7,889 nucleotides of DNA from Pseudomonadota bacterium (GTDB lineage: Bacteria; Pseudomonadota; Alphaproteobacteria; Rhizobiales; Kaistiaceae), in contig JAEVZM010000385.1 of NCBI GenBank assembly GCA_023392225.1, positions 1 to 7,889 on the forward strand. The letters are read 5' to 3'. The position numbers and the translations under genes are program-made. Below the pieces are notes generated by a model. The model did not search any database and had not been told where the DNA came from. It saw only the letters and a list, made by a program, of their open reading frames with translations. Every line of letters starts with the position of its first letter. The stretch's first letter is position 1. Shown here one piece after another: positions 1 through 6,182 of the stretch.

Positions 1-160
1 GCCCGTGGCCGCCTGCATTCTCACTGTGAAACAGGTAGATCAGGTCGCCGGCCGCGATCCGCTTGACGCCATACATGGACTTCTGCGCCACGAACAGGAA
101 GGTGTCCGCCGCGGGGTCCTCGATCGCGGTCTTGATGGCGAACGCCAAAGCCAACGCCAT
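1..160 (-). CDS. Conserved hypothetical protein, possible PUA/EVE-like fold (5' part only)
   Basis: The first 53 codons of a minus-strand gene run off the left edge of the window, so the C-terminus is missing. The protein begins MALALAFAIK and continues with a pattern of short strands: TFLFVAQK (20-27), MYGVKRIAAGD (29-39) and LIYLFHSENAGG (40-51). A 'GD, hydrophobic run, H-S, then Gly-rich' stretch resembles the core of EVE/ASCH-type PUA-like domains, which bind modified bases or RNA; this is inference from pattern only. I chose the ATG at 158-160 because a GAGG lies 6 nt upstream. An in-frame ATG at 218-220 has no ribosome site and sits inside a hairpin. The gene follows ppa on the same strand after 75 nt, so it may be cotranscribed. 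Its reading frame is supported by coherent hydrophobic patterning and by the lack of stops, but no function can be assigned. Confidence 0.5.
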   Translation of the reverse strand, partial: MALALAFAIKTAIEDPAADTFLFVAQKSMYGVKRIAAGDLIYLFHSENAGGHG

Positions 161-195
161 GGTGGCCTCGTTGCGGTTCGAACCCTGGTCGGTCG

Positions 196-224
196 CCGGA
201 TGCGGCCGAGCGGGCCGCATCCGG
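196..224. repeat. Perfect 12-bp inverted repeat (hairpin) between ppa and the downstream gene
   Basis: The arms 196-207 (CCGGATGCGGCC) and 213-224 are perfect reverse complements separated by a 5-nt loop at 208-212. In the leftward transcript the hairpin begins 11 nt after the ppa stop and ends 35 nt before the next start codon. Neither strand has a T-run after the stem, so it is not a canonical intrinsic terminator. It may act as an RNA-stabilising 3' structure for ppa mRNA, a weak or Rho-assisted terminator, or a dispersed palindromic element. The sequence is directly visible; the role is inferred. Confidence 0.6.
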
Positions 225-235
225 AAAGCGTCGTC

Positions 236-766
236 TCAGACGGCCGCGGCGCGCGCGATGCCCGCCTCGATCATCTCCTTGGCTTCTTCCACCTCGCCCC
301 AGCGCATGATCTTCACCCACTTGCCCGGCTCGAGGTCCTTGTAGTGGGAAAAGAAGTGCTCGATCTGCTGGATGGTGATCTCGGGCAGGTCGGTGTGGCG
401 CTGGATCGACTGGTAGCGCGCGGTGAGCTTGCGCGACGGCACGGCGATGATCTTCTCGTCGACCCCGCCGTCGTCCTCCATGATCAGGACGCCCACCGGC
501 CGCACGCTCATCACCGCGCCGGGAACGATGGCGCGGGTATTGGCGACCAGCACGTCGCAGGGGTCGCCATCGCCGGACAGGGTGTGCGGGATGAAGCCGT
601 AGTTCCCCGGATAGCGCATCGGGGTGTACAGGAACCGGTCGACCACCAGGGCGCCGGAGGCCTTGTCCATCTCGTACTTGATCGGCTCACCGCCGATCGA
701 GACCTCGATGATCACATTCACGTCGTGGGGTGGGTTGGGGCCGATCGGCACCGCGTCGATACGCAT
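236..766 (-). CDS. ppa: Inorganic pyrophosphatase, family I (soluble)
   Basis: This cytoplasmic, Mg-dependent enzyme hydrolyses pyrophosphate to two phosphates, pulling biosynthetic reactions that release PPi. At 176 aa it has the normal length for the bacterial hexameric form. Every active-site position known from E. coli Ppa is present with a +1 offset: E21, K30, E32, R44, Y56, the metal-binding DGDPCD motif with D66, D68 and D71, then D98, D103, K105, Y142 and K143. Cys70 sits where the family signature usually has an aliphatic residue; I recall this as common in alphaproteobacteria. The ATG at 764-766 lies 17 nt after the deoA stop on the same strand, with only a weak ribosome site (GAGG about 12 nt upstream). 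The spacing suggests cotranscription with deoA. Ppa is normally a housekeeping gene, so its place at the end of a nucleoside-catabolism operon is notable: it could remove PPi made by base phosphoribosyltransferases. Confidence 0.96.
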   Translation of the reverse strand: MRIDAVPIGPNPPHDVNVIIEVSIGGEPIKYEMDKASGALVVDRFLYTPMRYPGNYGFIPHTLSGDGDPCDVLVANTRAIVPGAVMSVRPVGVLIMEDDGGVDEKIIAVPSRKLTARYQSIQRHTDLPEITIQQIEHFFSHYKDLEPGKWVKIMRWGEVEEAKEMIEAGIARAAAV

Positions 767-783
767 TCTGTTCTAAAACCTCG

Positions 784-2094
784 TCAGCCGATCCGTTCCA
801 AGACCACGGGCGTTTCCTCGGGTACCGCATTGCCCAGCTTGTACGCCGCGCGCAAGGCGTCGGCTGCCTTTTCGGCGTGGGCTTCAGTGCGGGCATGAAC
901 TGTCGCGAGCGGCGCATCGCCCCTGCCGACCGGCGCGCCGACCGCGGCGAGCCGGGTAAACCCGACGCTGTGGTCGATGCGGTCCTCGGGACGGGCGCGG
1001 CCACCGCCGAGTTCGATGACGGCGATGCCGACGGCGCGCGAGTCGACGGCCTCGACGATGCCGTCGCCGTCCGGGAACACGTCGCGGATCACCGGCGCCG
1101 GCTTGAGGTGGGCGGCGGGGTCGTCCATGAAGCCGGCCGGCCCGCCGAGCGCGGCGACCATCCGGCCGAAGATCTCCGCCGCCTTGCCGGAATCGAAGGC
1201 CTCCATGATCCGGCGCCGGCCGTCGGCGGTGTCGGATGCGATGCCGGAGAGCACCAGCCCCTCGGCGCCGAGCGCCACGGTGACCTCCTCGAGCCGGCGG
1301 TCGCGCTTGCCGAGCAGGAACTCGGCGGCATTCAGCACCTCGACGGCGTTGCCGGCGGCCGTGGCGAGCGACTGGTCCATGGCGGTGATGAGGGCCGCGG
1401 TCTTCACCCCGGCGCCGTTGGCCACGTCGACCAGGCTCCGGGCGAGGGCGCGGGCCTGGTCCAGCGTCACCATGAAGGCGCCGTTGCCGGTCTTGACGTC
1501 GAGAACCAGCGCGTCGAGCCCCTCGGCGAGCTTCTTCGACAGGATCGAGGCGGTGATCAGGGGCACTGATTCCACCGTCGCCGTGACGTCGCGGATGGCG
1601 TAGATGCGCCGGTCGGCCGGGGCGAGGTCGGCGGTCTGGCCGATGATCGCGCAACCGACATCTTCCACCACCTTGCGGAACAGGGCGAGGTCGGGATTGG
1701 TGCGGTAGCCGGGAATCGAATCGAGCTTGTCGAGCGTGCCGCCGCCATGGCCGAGGCCGCGGCCCGAGATCATCGGCACATAGGCGCCGCAGGCGGCGAG
1801 CGCCGGGGCGAGCATCAGTGAGACATTGTCGCCGATGCCGCCGGTCGAATGCTTGTCGAGGACCGGGCCGTCGAGGCCGGTCCAGTCGAGCACCGCGCCG
1901 GAATCGCGCATCGCCTCGGTGAGCGCCTCCCGCTCGTCGCGCACCATGTCGCGGAAGAAGATCGCCATCGCGAAGGCCGCGACCTGGCCCTCGGTCACCG
2001 TGCCGTGGGTCAGGCCCTCGACCATGAAGGCGATCTCGGCCTTGTCGAGGACCTGGCCGTCACGCTTCTTGCGGATGATCTCCTGGGGCAGCAT
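784..2094 (-). CDS. deoA: Thymidine phosphorylase
   Basis: The enzyme cleaves thymidine (and deoxyuridine) with phosphate to thymine (uracil) and 2-deoxyribose 1-phosphate in the cytoplasm. The 436-aa protein has the family layout: an N-terminal helical domain (about 1-65), the phosphate-binding motif DKHSTGGIGDNVS (80-92), the glycine-rich SGRGLGHGGGTLDKL (110-124), the base-binding region YAIRDVTATVESVPLITAS (165-183) and a C-terminal alpha/beta domain. Matching E. coli DeoA with a -3 offset, the phosphate ligands K81, S83, S92, S110 and T120 and the thymine ligands R168, S183 and K187 are all present. One oddity is Gly117 where the signature normally has Thr (GH-T-GGT). The length and deoxy-specific motifs favour DeoA over the pyrimidine-nucleoside phosphorylase Pdp. 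The ATG at 2092-2094 has a strong GAGGTGA ribosome site whose TGA is the stop of the upstream phosphorylase gene. This arrangement is typical of translational coupling. Confidence 0.96.
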   Translation of the reverse strand: MLPQEIIRKKRDGQVLDKAEIAFMVEGLTHGTVTEGQVAAFAMAIFFRDMVRDEREALTEAMRDSGAVLDWTGLDGPVLDKHSTGGIGDNVSLMLAPALAACGAYVPMISGRGLGHGGGTLDKLDSIPGYRTNPDLALFRKVVEDVGCAIIGQTADLAPADRRIYAIRDVTATVESVPLITASILSKKLAEGLDALVLDVKTGNGAFMVTLDQARALARSLVDVANGAGVKTAALITAMDQSLATAAGNAVEVLNAAEFLLGKRDRRLEEVTVALGAEGLVLSGIASDTADGRRRIMEAFDSGKAAEIFGRMVAALGGPAGFMDDPAAHLKPAPVIRDVFPDGDGIVEAVDSRAVGIAVIELGGGRARPEDRIDHSVGFTRLAAVGAPVGRGDAPLATVHARTEAHAEKAADALRAAYKLGNAVPEETPVVLERIG

Positions 2095-2101
2095 TTCCGG
2101 T

Positions 2102-2914
2102 TCACCTCAATCCGCGGTCGTGGAGGAAGCGCCGCAGCACGCGCTCGAGCTTCGCCGCTCCCACCGGGGCCAGCGCCTTGGTCTCGTCGTGGCTCAACTC
2201 CGCCCCGGTCATGCCGGCGGCGAGGTTGGTGATGGTGGAGACCGCGGCGACCCGGAGCCGGTAGAAGCGCCCGAGGATCACTTCGGGCACGGTCGACATG
2301 CCCACTGCGTCGGCACCGAGAATGCGGGCGGCACGGATCTCCGCCGGCGTCTCGAAGCTCGGACCGGAAAACCACGTGTAGACGCCGGTCGCAAGCCGGA
2401 TGCCTTCGCGCTCCGCCGCGCCGAGGAGGCTCTCGCGGAGGCTCGCGTCGTAGGCGCCGGTCAGCCCGACGAAGCGATCGTCGGTCGGCTCGCCGATCAG
2501 CGGGTTGGCGCCGGCGAAGTTGATGTGGTCGCTGATCAGCATGATCTCGCCGGGGCCGACCTCGGTGCGGAGCGACCCGGCGGCGTTGGTGAGGATCAGC
2601 GTGTCGCAGCCGAGCGCGGCGAGGGTGGCGATCGGCACCCGCATCGCCGCGGCGTCGCCCTTCTCGTAGTAATGGGCGCGGCCGGCATAGACGACGACCG
2701 GCACGCCTTCGAGCCGGCCGGCGACGACCTCGCCCTTGTGCGACGACACTCCGGAGGAGGGGAAGCCGGGCAGGGCCGCATAGGGAATGCGCACGGCGTC
2801 GGTCACCGCGTCGGCGAGGGCGCCGAGGCCCGAGCCGAGCACCAGCCCGACCGAGTACGGCAGGTCCCGGCGGGAGCGGATATGGGCGGCGGCGAGGGTA
2901 GCCTGGTCGCTCAC
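2102..2914 (-). CDS. punA: Purine-nucleoside phosphorylase, trimeric PNP/MTAP type
   Basis: The protein cleaves purine (deoxy)nucleosides with phosphate to free base and (deoxy)ribose 1-phosphate. It is 270 aa, the usual size for the trimeric (class II) PNP family rather than the hexameric DeoD. Motifs run in order: LGSGLG (26-31, phosphate Ser28), SSHKG (57-61), GRAHYYEKG (78-86, Arg79/His81), LTNAAGSL (108-115), GPSFETPAEIR (184-194, base-binding Glu188), GMSTVPE (205-211, Met206/Ser207), TNLAAG (229-234, Asn230) and His242. The Glu and Asn pair matches the 6-oxopurine (guanosine, inosine) pocket of mammalian PNP. XapA-like xanthosine activity cannot be excluded. The start is the GTG at 2912-2914, overlapping the cdd stop as GTGA, with GGGAG five nt upstream; this frame stays open further upstream, but that part is antiphase to cdd and is not coding. 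Seven nt separate its stop from deoA. The symbol is a family assignment. Confidence 0.93.
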   Translation of the reverse strand: MSDQATLAAAHIRSRRDLPYSVGLVLGSGLGALADAVTDAVRIPYAALPGFPSSGVSSHKGEVVAGRLEGVPVVVYAGRAHYYEKGDAAAMRVPIATLAALGCDTLILTNAAGSLRTEVGPGEIMLISDHINFAGANPLIGEPTDDRFVGLTGAYDASLRESLLGAAEREGIRLATGVYTWFSGPSFETPAEIRAARILGADAVGMSTVPEVILGRFYRLRVAAVSTITNLAAGMTGAELSHDETKALAPVGAAKLERVLRRFLHDRGLR

Positions 2915-3321
2915 GACTGCTCCCGCAGCTCGAAGCTTGCCGGCAGCAGTTCGCCGAGCCGCCAGGTCGCACCCTTGCCCGAGGGGTCGAAGCAGTGGAT
3001 CACCGTCTCCGGCGTGCCGAACTCGGCCAGCCGCTGCCGGCAGCCGCCGCAGGGCGTGGTGAAGCGCCCGTCGATGCGCTCGGCGACCACGCACACCACC
3101 TCGATCCGCCGCGGCTCGCCCGGCTCGGTGGTCGAGACCATCCGGCCGATGGCGCTGGTCTCGGCGCACCATCCCTCGGGGAAGGCGGCGTTCTCGACAT
3201 TGCAGCCGGTATGGACCGTGCCCTCCGCGGTGCGGAAGGCGACGCCCACGGGAAAGCCCGAATAGGGCGCATGCGCCCGCAGCCGCACCGCCCGTGCCGC
3301 GTCGAACAGTTCCCGATCCAT
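2911..3321 (-). CDS. cdd: Cytidine deaminase, short zinc-dependent (homotetrameric) type
   Basis: This enzyme deaminates cytidine and deoxycytidine to uridine and deoxyuridine, feeding DeoA downstream. The 136-aa length matches the single-domain tetrameric family (as in Bacillus subtilis), not the longer dimeric E. coli type. The ribose/base-binding GCNVENAAF lies at 39-47 (Asn41, Glu43), the catalytic CAE at 52-54 (zinc ligand Cys52, proton-shuttle Glu54) and PCGGCRQ at 90-96 (zinc ligands Cys91 and Cys94). All three cysteine ligands and the catalytic glutamate are therefore intact. It is the first gene of the leftward arm. Its ATG (3319-3321) has a modest AGGCAGAG ribosome site, and its stop overlaps the purine phosphorylase start by 4 bp (GTGA), consistent with coupled translation. 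The divergent 201-bp region ahead of it must carry its promoter if the arm starts here. Confidence 0.96.
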   Translation of the reverse strand: MDRELFDAARAVRLRAHAPYSGFPVGVAFRTAEGTVHTGCNVENAAFPEGWCAETSAIGRMVSTTEPGEPRRIEVVCVVAERIDGRFTTPCGGCRQRLAEFGTPETVIHCFDPSGKGATWRLGELLPASFELREQS

Positions 3322-3359
3322 CTCTGCCTGCGCCTCTCGGCCTCGCTTCGGTCGGCGCG

Positions 3360-3365
3360 ATCATA
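3360..3365 (-). promoter_or_regulatory. Candidate -10 hexamer for the cdd operon
   Basis: The minus strand reads TATGAT here, one mismatch from the TATAAT consensus, in otherwise very G+C-rich DNA. It would place transcription start about 30 nt before the cdd ATG. The -35 position about 17 nt upstream is poor (CTTTCC), so the call rests on the -10 alone. Confidence 0.3.
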
Positions 3366-3511
3366 GTCGGTGGGGCCGCGGCGGAAAGGGGAAACCGCAA
3401 CCGTCCTTCGGGCGTGGTGAAGAGCCTCGACGGGTACCGGGGAAAATGCCAAGCTCATCGCCAGTTCCCGCGGGCGACAGGGCGCCTCGCGGCACGTTCA
3501 GAGGCTGAGAC

Positions 3512-3517
3512 AGGAGG
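3512..3517 (+). promoter_or_regulatory. Strong Shine-Dalgarno site fixing a TTG start
   Basis: AGGAGG, a full match to the anti-Shine-Dalgarno core, ends five nt before the TTG at 3523-3525. That TTG opens directly onto a Lys-Lys-Arg signal-peptide n-region, so the site decides the start. The nearby GTG at 3518-3520 is out of frame. Confidence 0.85.
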
Positions 3518-3522
3518 GTGAC

Positions 3523-4563
3523 TTGAAAAAGAGGTCCATCGCCACCGCGCTCGCAGCGCTTGCCACCGCCGCCGTGGTTGGCGCCGGCACGGCCGCCGAG
3601 GCTGCCACGTTCAAGGCCTGCCAGGTGACCGACACCGGCGGCGTCGACGACAAGGGGTTCAACCAGACGGCCTGGAAGGGCGTGCAGGACGCGGCCGACC
3701 AGCTCGGCATCGAGATCAAGCTCCTCGAATCCAAGGCCGAGACCGACTACGAGCCCAACATCAACGCCTTCCTCAGCGAGAAGTGCGACATCATCATCAC
3801 CGTCGGCTTCCTGCTCGGCGACGCCACCAAGAAGGCGGCCGAGGCCAATCCCGACACCAAGTTCTCGATCGTCGACTTCGCCTATGACCCGGTGGTGCCG
3901 AACATCCTCGGCGAGGTCTTCGCGACCGACGAGGCGGCGTTCCTCGCCGGCTATCTCGCCGCCGGCATGTCGGAGACCGGCGTCGTCGGCACCTTCGGCG
4001 GCATCAACATCCCGCCGGTGACGATCTTCATGGACGGGTTCGTCCGCGGCGTCGCGCACTACAACAGCGTCAAGAGCGCCAGCGTCACCGTGCTCGGCTG
4101 GGATCCGGAGAAGAAGGAAGGCCTCTTCACCAACAACTTCGAGTCGCTCGACGACGGCCGCGCGTTCGCCAAGAACCTCGTCGACGAGGGGGCCGACATC
4201 GTCATGCCGGTGGCCGGCCCGGTCGGCCTCGGCTCGGCGGCGCTCGCGGCCGAGCTCGGGCCGGAGTCGCTGAAGATCATCGGCGTCGACGTCGACCAGG
4301 CACTGACCGATCCCGACAATGCCGGGGTCTACCTGACCTCGGTCGAGAAGAAGATGGACGCGACCGTGCTCGAGTCGATCAAGGCGGCGAAGGATGGATC
4401 CTTCGCCGGTGGCGTCGTGGTCGGCACGCTCGCCTCGGGCGGCGTCGGCCTCGCGCCGTTCCACGAGATGGAGGATGCCGTCCCGGCCGAGCTCAAGGCC
4501 GAGCTCGAGGCGCTGTCGAAGGCGATCGTCGACGGCTCGATCGACGTGAAGGGCGGCGGCTAG
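3523..4563 (+). CDS. BMP/PnrA-family periplasmic nucleoside-binding protein of an ABC importer
   Basis: This is the substrate-capturing component of the importer encoded just downstream. The 346-aa precursor starts at TTG behind a strong ribosome site and has a Sec signal peptide: KKR, a hydrophobic core of Ala/Thr/Val, and AEA-A cleavage near residue 27. There is no lipobox cysteine, so the mature protein should be soluble in the periplasm, unlike lipoprotein homologues of spirochaetes and Firmicutes. The Bmp (PnrA-like) domain covers nearly all of the mature chain. Family landmarks are TDTGGVDDKGFNQTAWKG (36-53), IITVGFLLGD (91-100), the ATDEAAFLAGYLAA stretch (134-147), GTFGGINIPPV (156-166), MPVAGPVGLG (228-237) and IGVDVDQ (253-259) followed by SVEKKMD (273-279). 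Only two cysteines occur, C33 and C88, and they could form a disulfide. Nucleosides are the likely ligand from family and neighbours; purine versus pyrimidine preference cannot be read from the sequence. Confidence 0.92.
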   Translation: MKKRSIATALAALATAAVVGAGTAAEAATFKACQVTDTGGVDDKGFNQTAWKGVQDAADQLGIEIKLLESKAETDYEPNINAFLSEKCDIIITVGFLLGDATKKAAEANPDTKFSIVDFAYDPVVPNILGEVFATDEAAFLAGYLAAGMSETGVVGTFGGINIPPVTIFMDGFVRGVAHYNSVKSASVTVLGWDPEKKEGLFTNNFESLDDGRAFAKNLVDEGADIVMPVAGPVGLGSAALAAELGPESLKIIGVDVDQALTDPDNAGVYLTSVEKKMDATVLESIKAAKDGSFAGGVVVGTLASGGVGLAPFHEMEDAVPAELKAELEALSKAIVDGSIDVKGGG

Positions 4564-4588
4564 GCCGGCGCGCTCACCGATACACGCC

Positions 4589-4621
4589 CGCGCCCGCCGT
4601 GGCCGAGACCACGGCGGCGCG
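4589..4621 (+). repeat. GC-rich stem-loop after the binding-protein gene
   Basis: Arms 4589-4602 and 4609-4621 pair over about 13 bp with a single bulged C around a 6-nt loop CCGAGA; the inner nine pairs (CCGCCGTGG with its complement) are perfect. It begins 25 nt after the binding-protein stop. No T-run follows it, so it is not a classic terminator. In ABC operons such hairpins often protect the binding-protein mRNA 3' end or cause partial termination; that role is inferred here. Confidence 0.6.
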
Positions 4622-4635
4622 TCTTGGATGGACGT

Positions 4636-4656
4636 CCTCCCGGTGCTGCCGGGAGG
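4636..4656 (+). repeat. Second stem-loop just before the ATPase gene
   Basis: Arms CCTCCCGG (4636-4643) and CCGGGAGG (4649-4656) are perfect 8-bp complements around the loop TGCTG. It lies 14 nt after the previous stem-loop and 20 nt before the ATPase GTG. The right arm contains GGGAGG, a Shine-Dalgarno-like core locked in the stem but too far from the start to serve it directly. No T-run follows. Confidence 0.55.
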
Positions 4657-4676
4657 CGACCCACGGGGCAGCGTAG

Positions 4677-6182
4677 GTGGACATCGAGCTCAGGGGCATC
4701 ACCAAGCGGTTCGGCAGCGTCGTCGCCAATTCCGACGTGAGCCTGGCGATCCGCGCCGGCGAGGTGCTCGGCCTTCTCGGCGAGAACGGGGCCGGCAAGT
4801 CCACCCTGATGAACGTGCTCTCCGGCCTCTACCGGCCGGACGAGGGCGAGATCCTGATCGACGGCAAGCCGGTTCAGTTCCGCGGCGCGGGTGACGCGAT
4901 CCGCGCCGGCATCGGCATGGTCCACCAGCACTTCATGCTGGTCCCGGTGTTCACCGTGGCCGAGAACGTGGTGCTCGGCGTCGAGCCGGTGAAGGCCTTC
5001 GACCGCCTCGACCTCAAGACGGCGCGCGCCCAGGTGCGGGAGATATCGGCCCGCCACGGCCTCGAGGTTTATCCCGACGCGATCATCGAGGAGATGCCGG
5101 TCGGGCTCCAGCAGCGGGTCGAGATCCTCAAGGTCCTGTTCCGCTCGGCCAATGCCATCATCTTCGACGAGCCGACGGCGGTCCTCACCCCGCAGGAGGT
5201 GGTCGAGTTCTTCGGCATCGTCCGCTCGCTTCGGGCGGCCGGCAAGGCGATCGTCTTCATCACCCACAAGCTCGGCGAGGTGCTGGAGGTCGCGGACCGG
5301 ATCAGCGTGCTCCGCGCCGGCAAGATCGTCGGCGAAGGCGACCCCAAGACCGCGACCAGCGCCGACCTTGCCGAGATGATGGTCGGCCGCCCGGTGCGCT
5401 TCGCCATCGCGCCGCGCACCACCGCCCCCGGCGGCCCGCTGCTCGAGGTCAAGGGGCTCACCGTGTTCGACGAGCGCGACGAGGTGGCGGTCGCCGGCGT
5501 CGACTTCACCGTCCACGAGGGCGAGGTCGTCGGCATCGCCGGGGTCCAGGGCAACGGGCAGACCGAGCTGGTCGAGGCGCTCACCGGGCTGCGGCCGGCC
5601 GCGGCCGGCACCGTGACCTTCGCCGGCGAGGACATCACCCGGGCCTCGGCACGGGAGCGGCACCGGCGGCTGATCGCCCACATCCCCGAGGATCGCCAGC
5701 GCGACGGTCTGATCACCGAATTCAGCATCGCCGAGAACGCGGTGCTCGACCGCTACTACGCCCCGCCGTACTCCTCCGGCATCGCCATGCACTGGGGCGA
5801 GGCCAACCGCGAGGCGGCGCGGATCGTGCGGGACTTCGACGTCCGCACCGACTCGATCTTCAACCATGCCGGCAACCTCTCCGGCGGCAACCAGCAGAAG
5901 CTGGTGGTCGGCCGCGAGATGGGCCACGACACCAAGTTCCTGATCGCCTCGCAGCCGACCCGCGGCATCGACGTCGGCTCGATCGAGTACATCCACGAGC
6001 GCTTCGCCAAGGCCCGCGACGAGGGCGACGGCATCCTGATCGTCTCGACCGAGCTCGACGAGGTCATGTCCCTGTCGGACCGGATCCTCGTCATGTATCG
6101 CGGCCGGATCGTCGCCGAGTTCCCGGCGGCGACGGCGACGGTGAAGGACGTGGGGCTGGCGATGGCGGGAGTGGTGTCGTGA
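4677..6182 (+). CDS. Nucleoside ABC importer ATPase with two ATP-binding-cassette domains (NupO/YufO type)
   Basis: This cytoplasmic subunit powers uptake. The 501-aa protein is a tandem of two cassettes, the usual form for carbohydrate/nucleoside (CUT2-like) importers. Cassette 1 (about 1-245) has Walker A GENGAGKST (35-43), Q-loop Gln84, the family's altered signature VGLQQRV (142-148) in place of LSGGQ, Walker B IIFDEPT (161-167) and switch His197. Cassette 2 (about 255-501) is degenerate: its Walker A GVQGNGQTE (289-297) lacks the lysine, Walker B reads LIASQPT (422-428) and Glu459 replaces the switch histidine, yet LSGGNQQ (401-407) is intact. This asymmetry is normal for the family, leaving one composite site hydrolytic. 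The start is GTG; an in-frame TAG at 4674-4676 immediately before it excludes any earlier start. The ribosome site is weak (GGGGC 8 nt upstream). The gene overlaps the first permease by 4 bp (GTGA). Confidence 0.95.
   Translation: MDIELRGITKRFGSVVANSDVSLAIRAGEVLGLLGENGAGKSTLMNVLSGLYRPDEGEILIDGKPVQFRGAGDAIRAGIGMVHQHFMLVPVFTVAENVVLGVEPVKAFDRLDLKTARAQVREISARHGLEVYPDAIIEEMPVGLQQRVEILKVLFRSANAIIFDEPTAVLTPQEVVEFFGIVRSLRAAGKAIVFITHKLGEVLEVADRISVLRAGKIVGEGDPKTATSADLAEMMVGRPVRFAIAPRTTAPGGPLLEVKGLTVFDERDEVAVAGVDFTVHEGEVVGIAGVQGNGQTELVEALTGLRPAAAGTVTFAGEDITRASARERHRRLIAHIPEDRQRDGLITEFSIAENAVLDRYYAPPYSSGIAMHWGEANREAARIVRDFDVRTDSIFNHAGNLSGGNQQKLVVGREMGHDTKFLIASQPTRGIDVGSIEYIHERFAKARDEGDGILIVSTELDEVMSLSDRILVMYRGRIVAEFPAATATVKDVGLAMAGVVS

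Larger units (their letters stand above)
3322..3522. other. Divergent intergenic region between cdd and the binding-protein gene
   Basis: These 201 bp hold no convincing gene. They are the only place in the window where promoters for both arms can lie back to back. Visible elements are a candidate leftward -10 hexamer (3360-3365), an 8-bp palindrome CCCGCGGG (3467-3474) and a strong rightward ribosome site (3512-3517). I found no clear -35/-10 pair for the rightward genes and no recognisable operator (for example of DeoR, CytR or NupR type). A shared regulator site is plausible but not seen. Confidence 0.6.

Noticed and set aside
158..220. Alternative ATG at 218-220 for the left-edge gene, adding 20 residues
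   Set aside because: It is in frame, but it has no ribosome site and lies within the stem of the perfect hairpin. The ATG at 158-160 has GAGG at suitable spacing.
196..224. Hairpin considered as a canonical Rho-independent terminator
   Set aside because: The stem is strong, but no T-run follows on either strand.
5..898. 297-codon plus-strand open frame opposite ppa, with similar long antisense frames at 730-1569 and 1826-3265
   Set aside because: They lie antisense to ppa, deoA, PNP and cdd, whose active-site motifs are complete. The translations are rich in Arg, Gly, Asp and Pro with no family motif, as expected in very G+C-rich DNA.
2915..3400. 162-codon N-terminal extension of the purine phosphorylase frame
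   Set aside because: It overlaps cdd in another frame, encodes Arg/Gly-rich noise, and the GTG at 2912-2914 has a good ribosome site and gives the normal family length.
3441..3456. Minus-strand TTGGCA followed by a pyrimidine run, considered as a sigma-54 promoter
   Set aside because: The -12 TTGC element is absent at the required spacing.
4628..4894. 88-codon plus-strand frame starting at ATG 4628
   Set aside because: It is out of frame with the ATPase, crosses a hairpin and reads as Arg/Gly-rich shadow sequence over the Walker A region.
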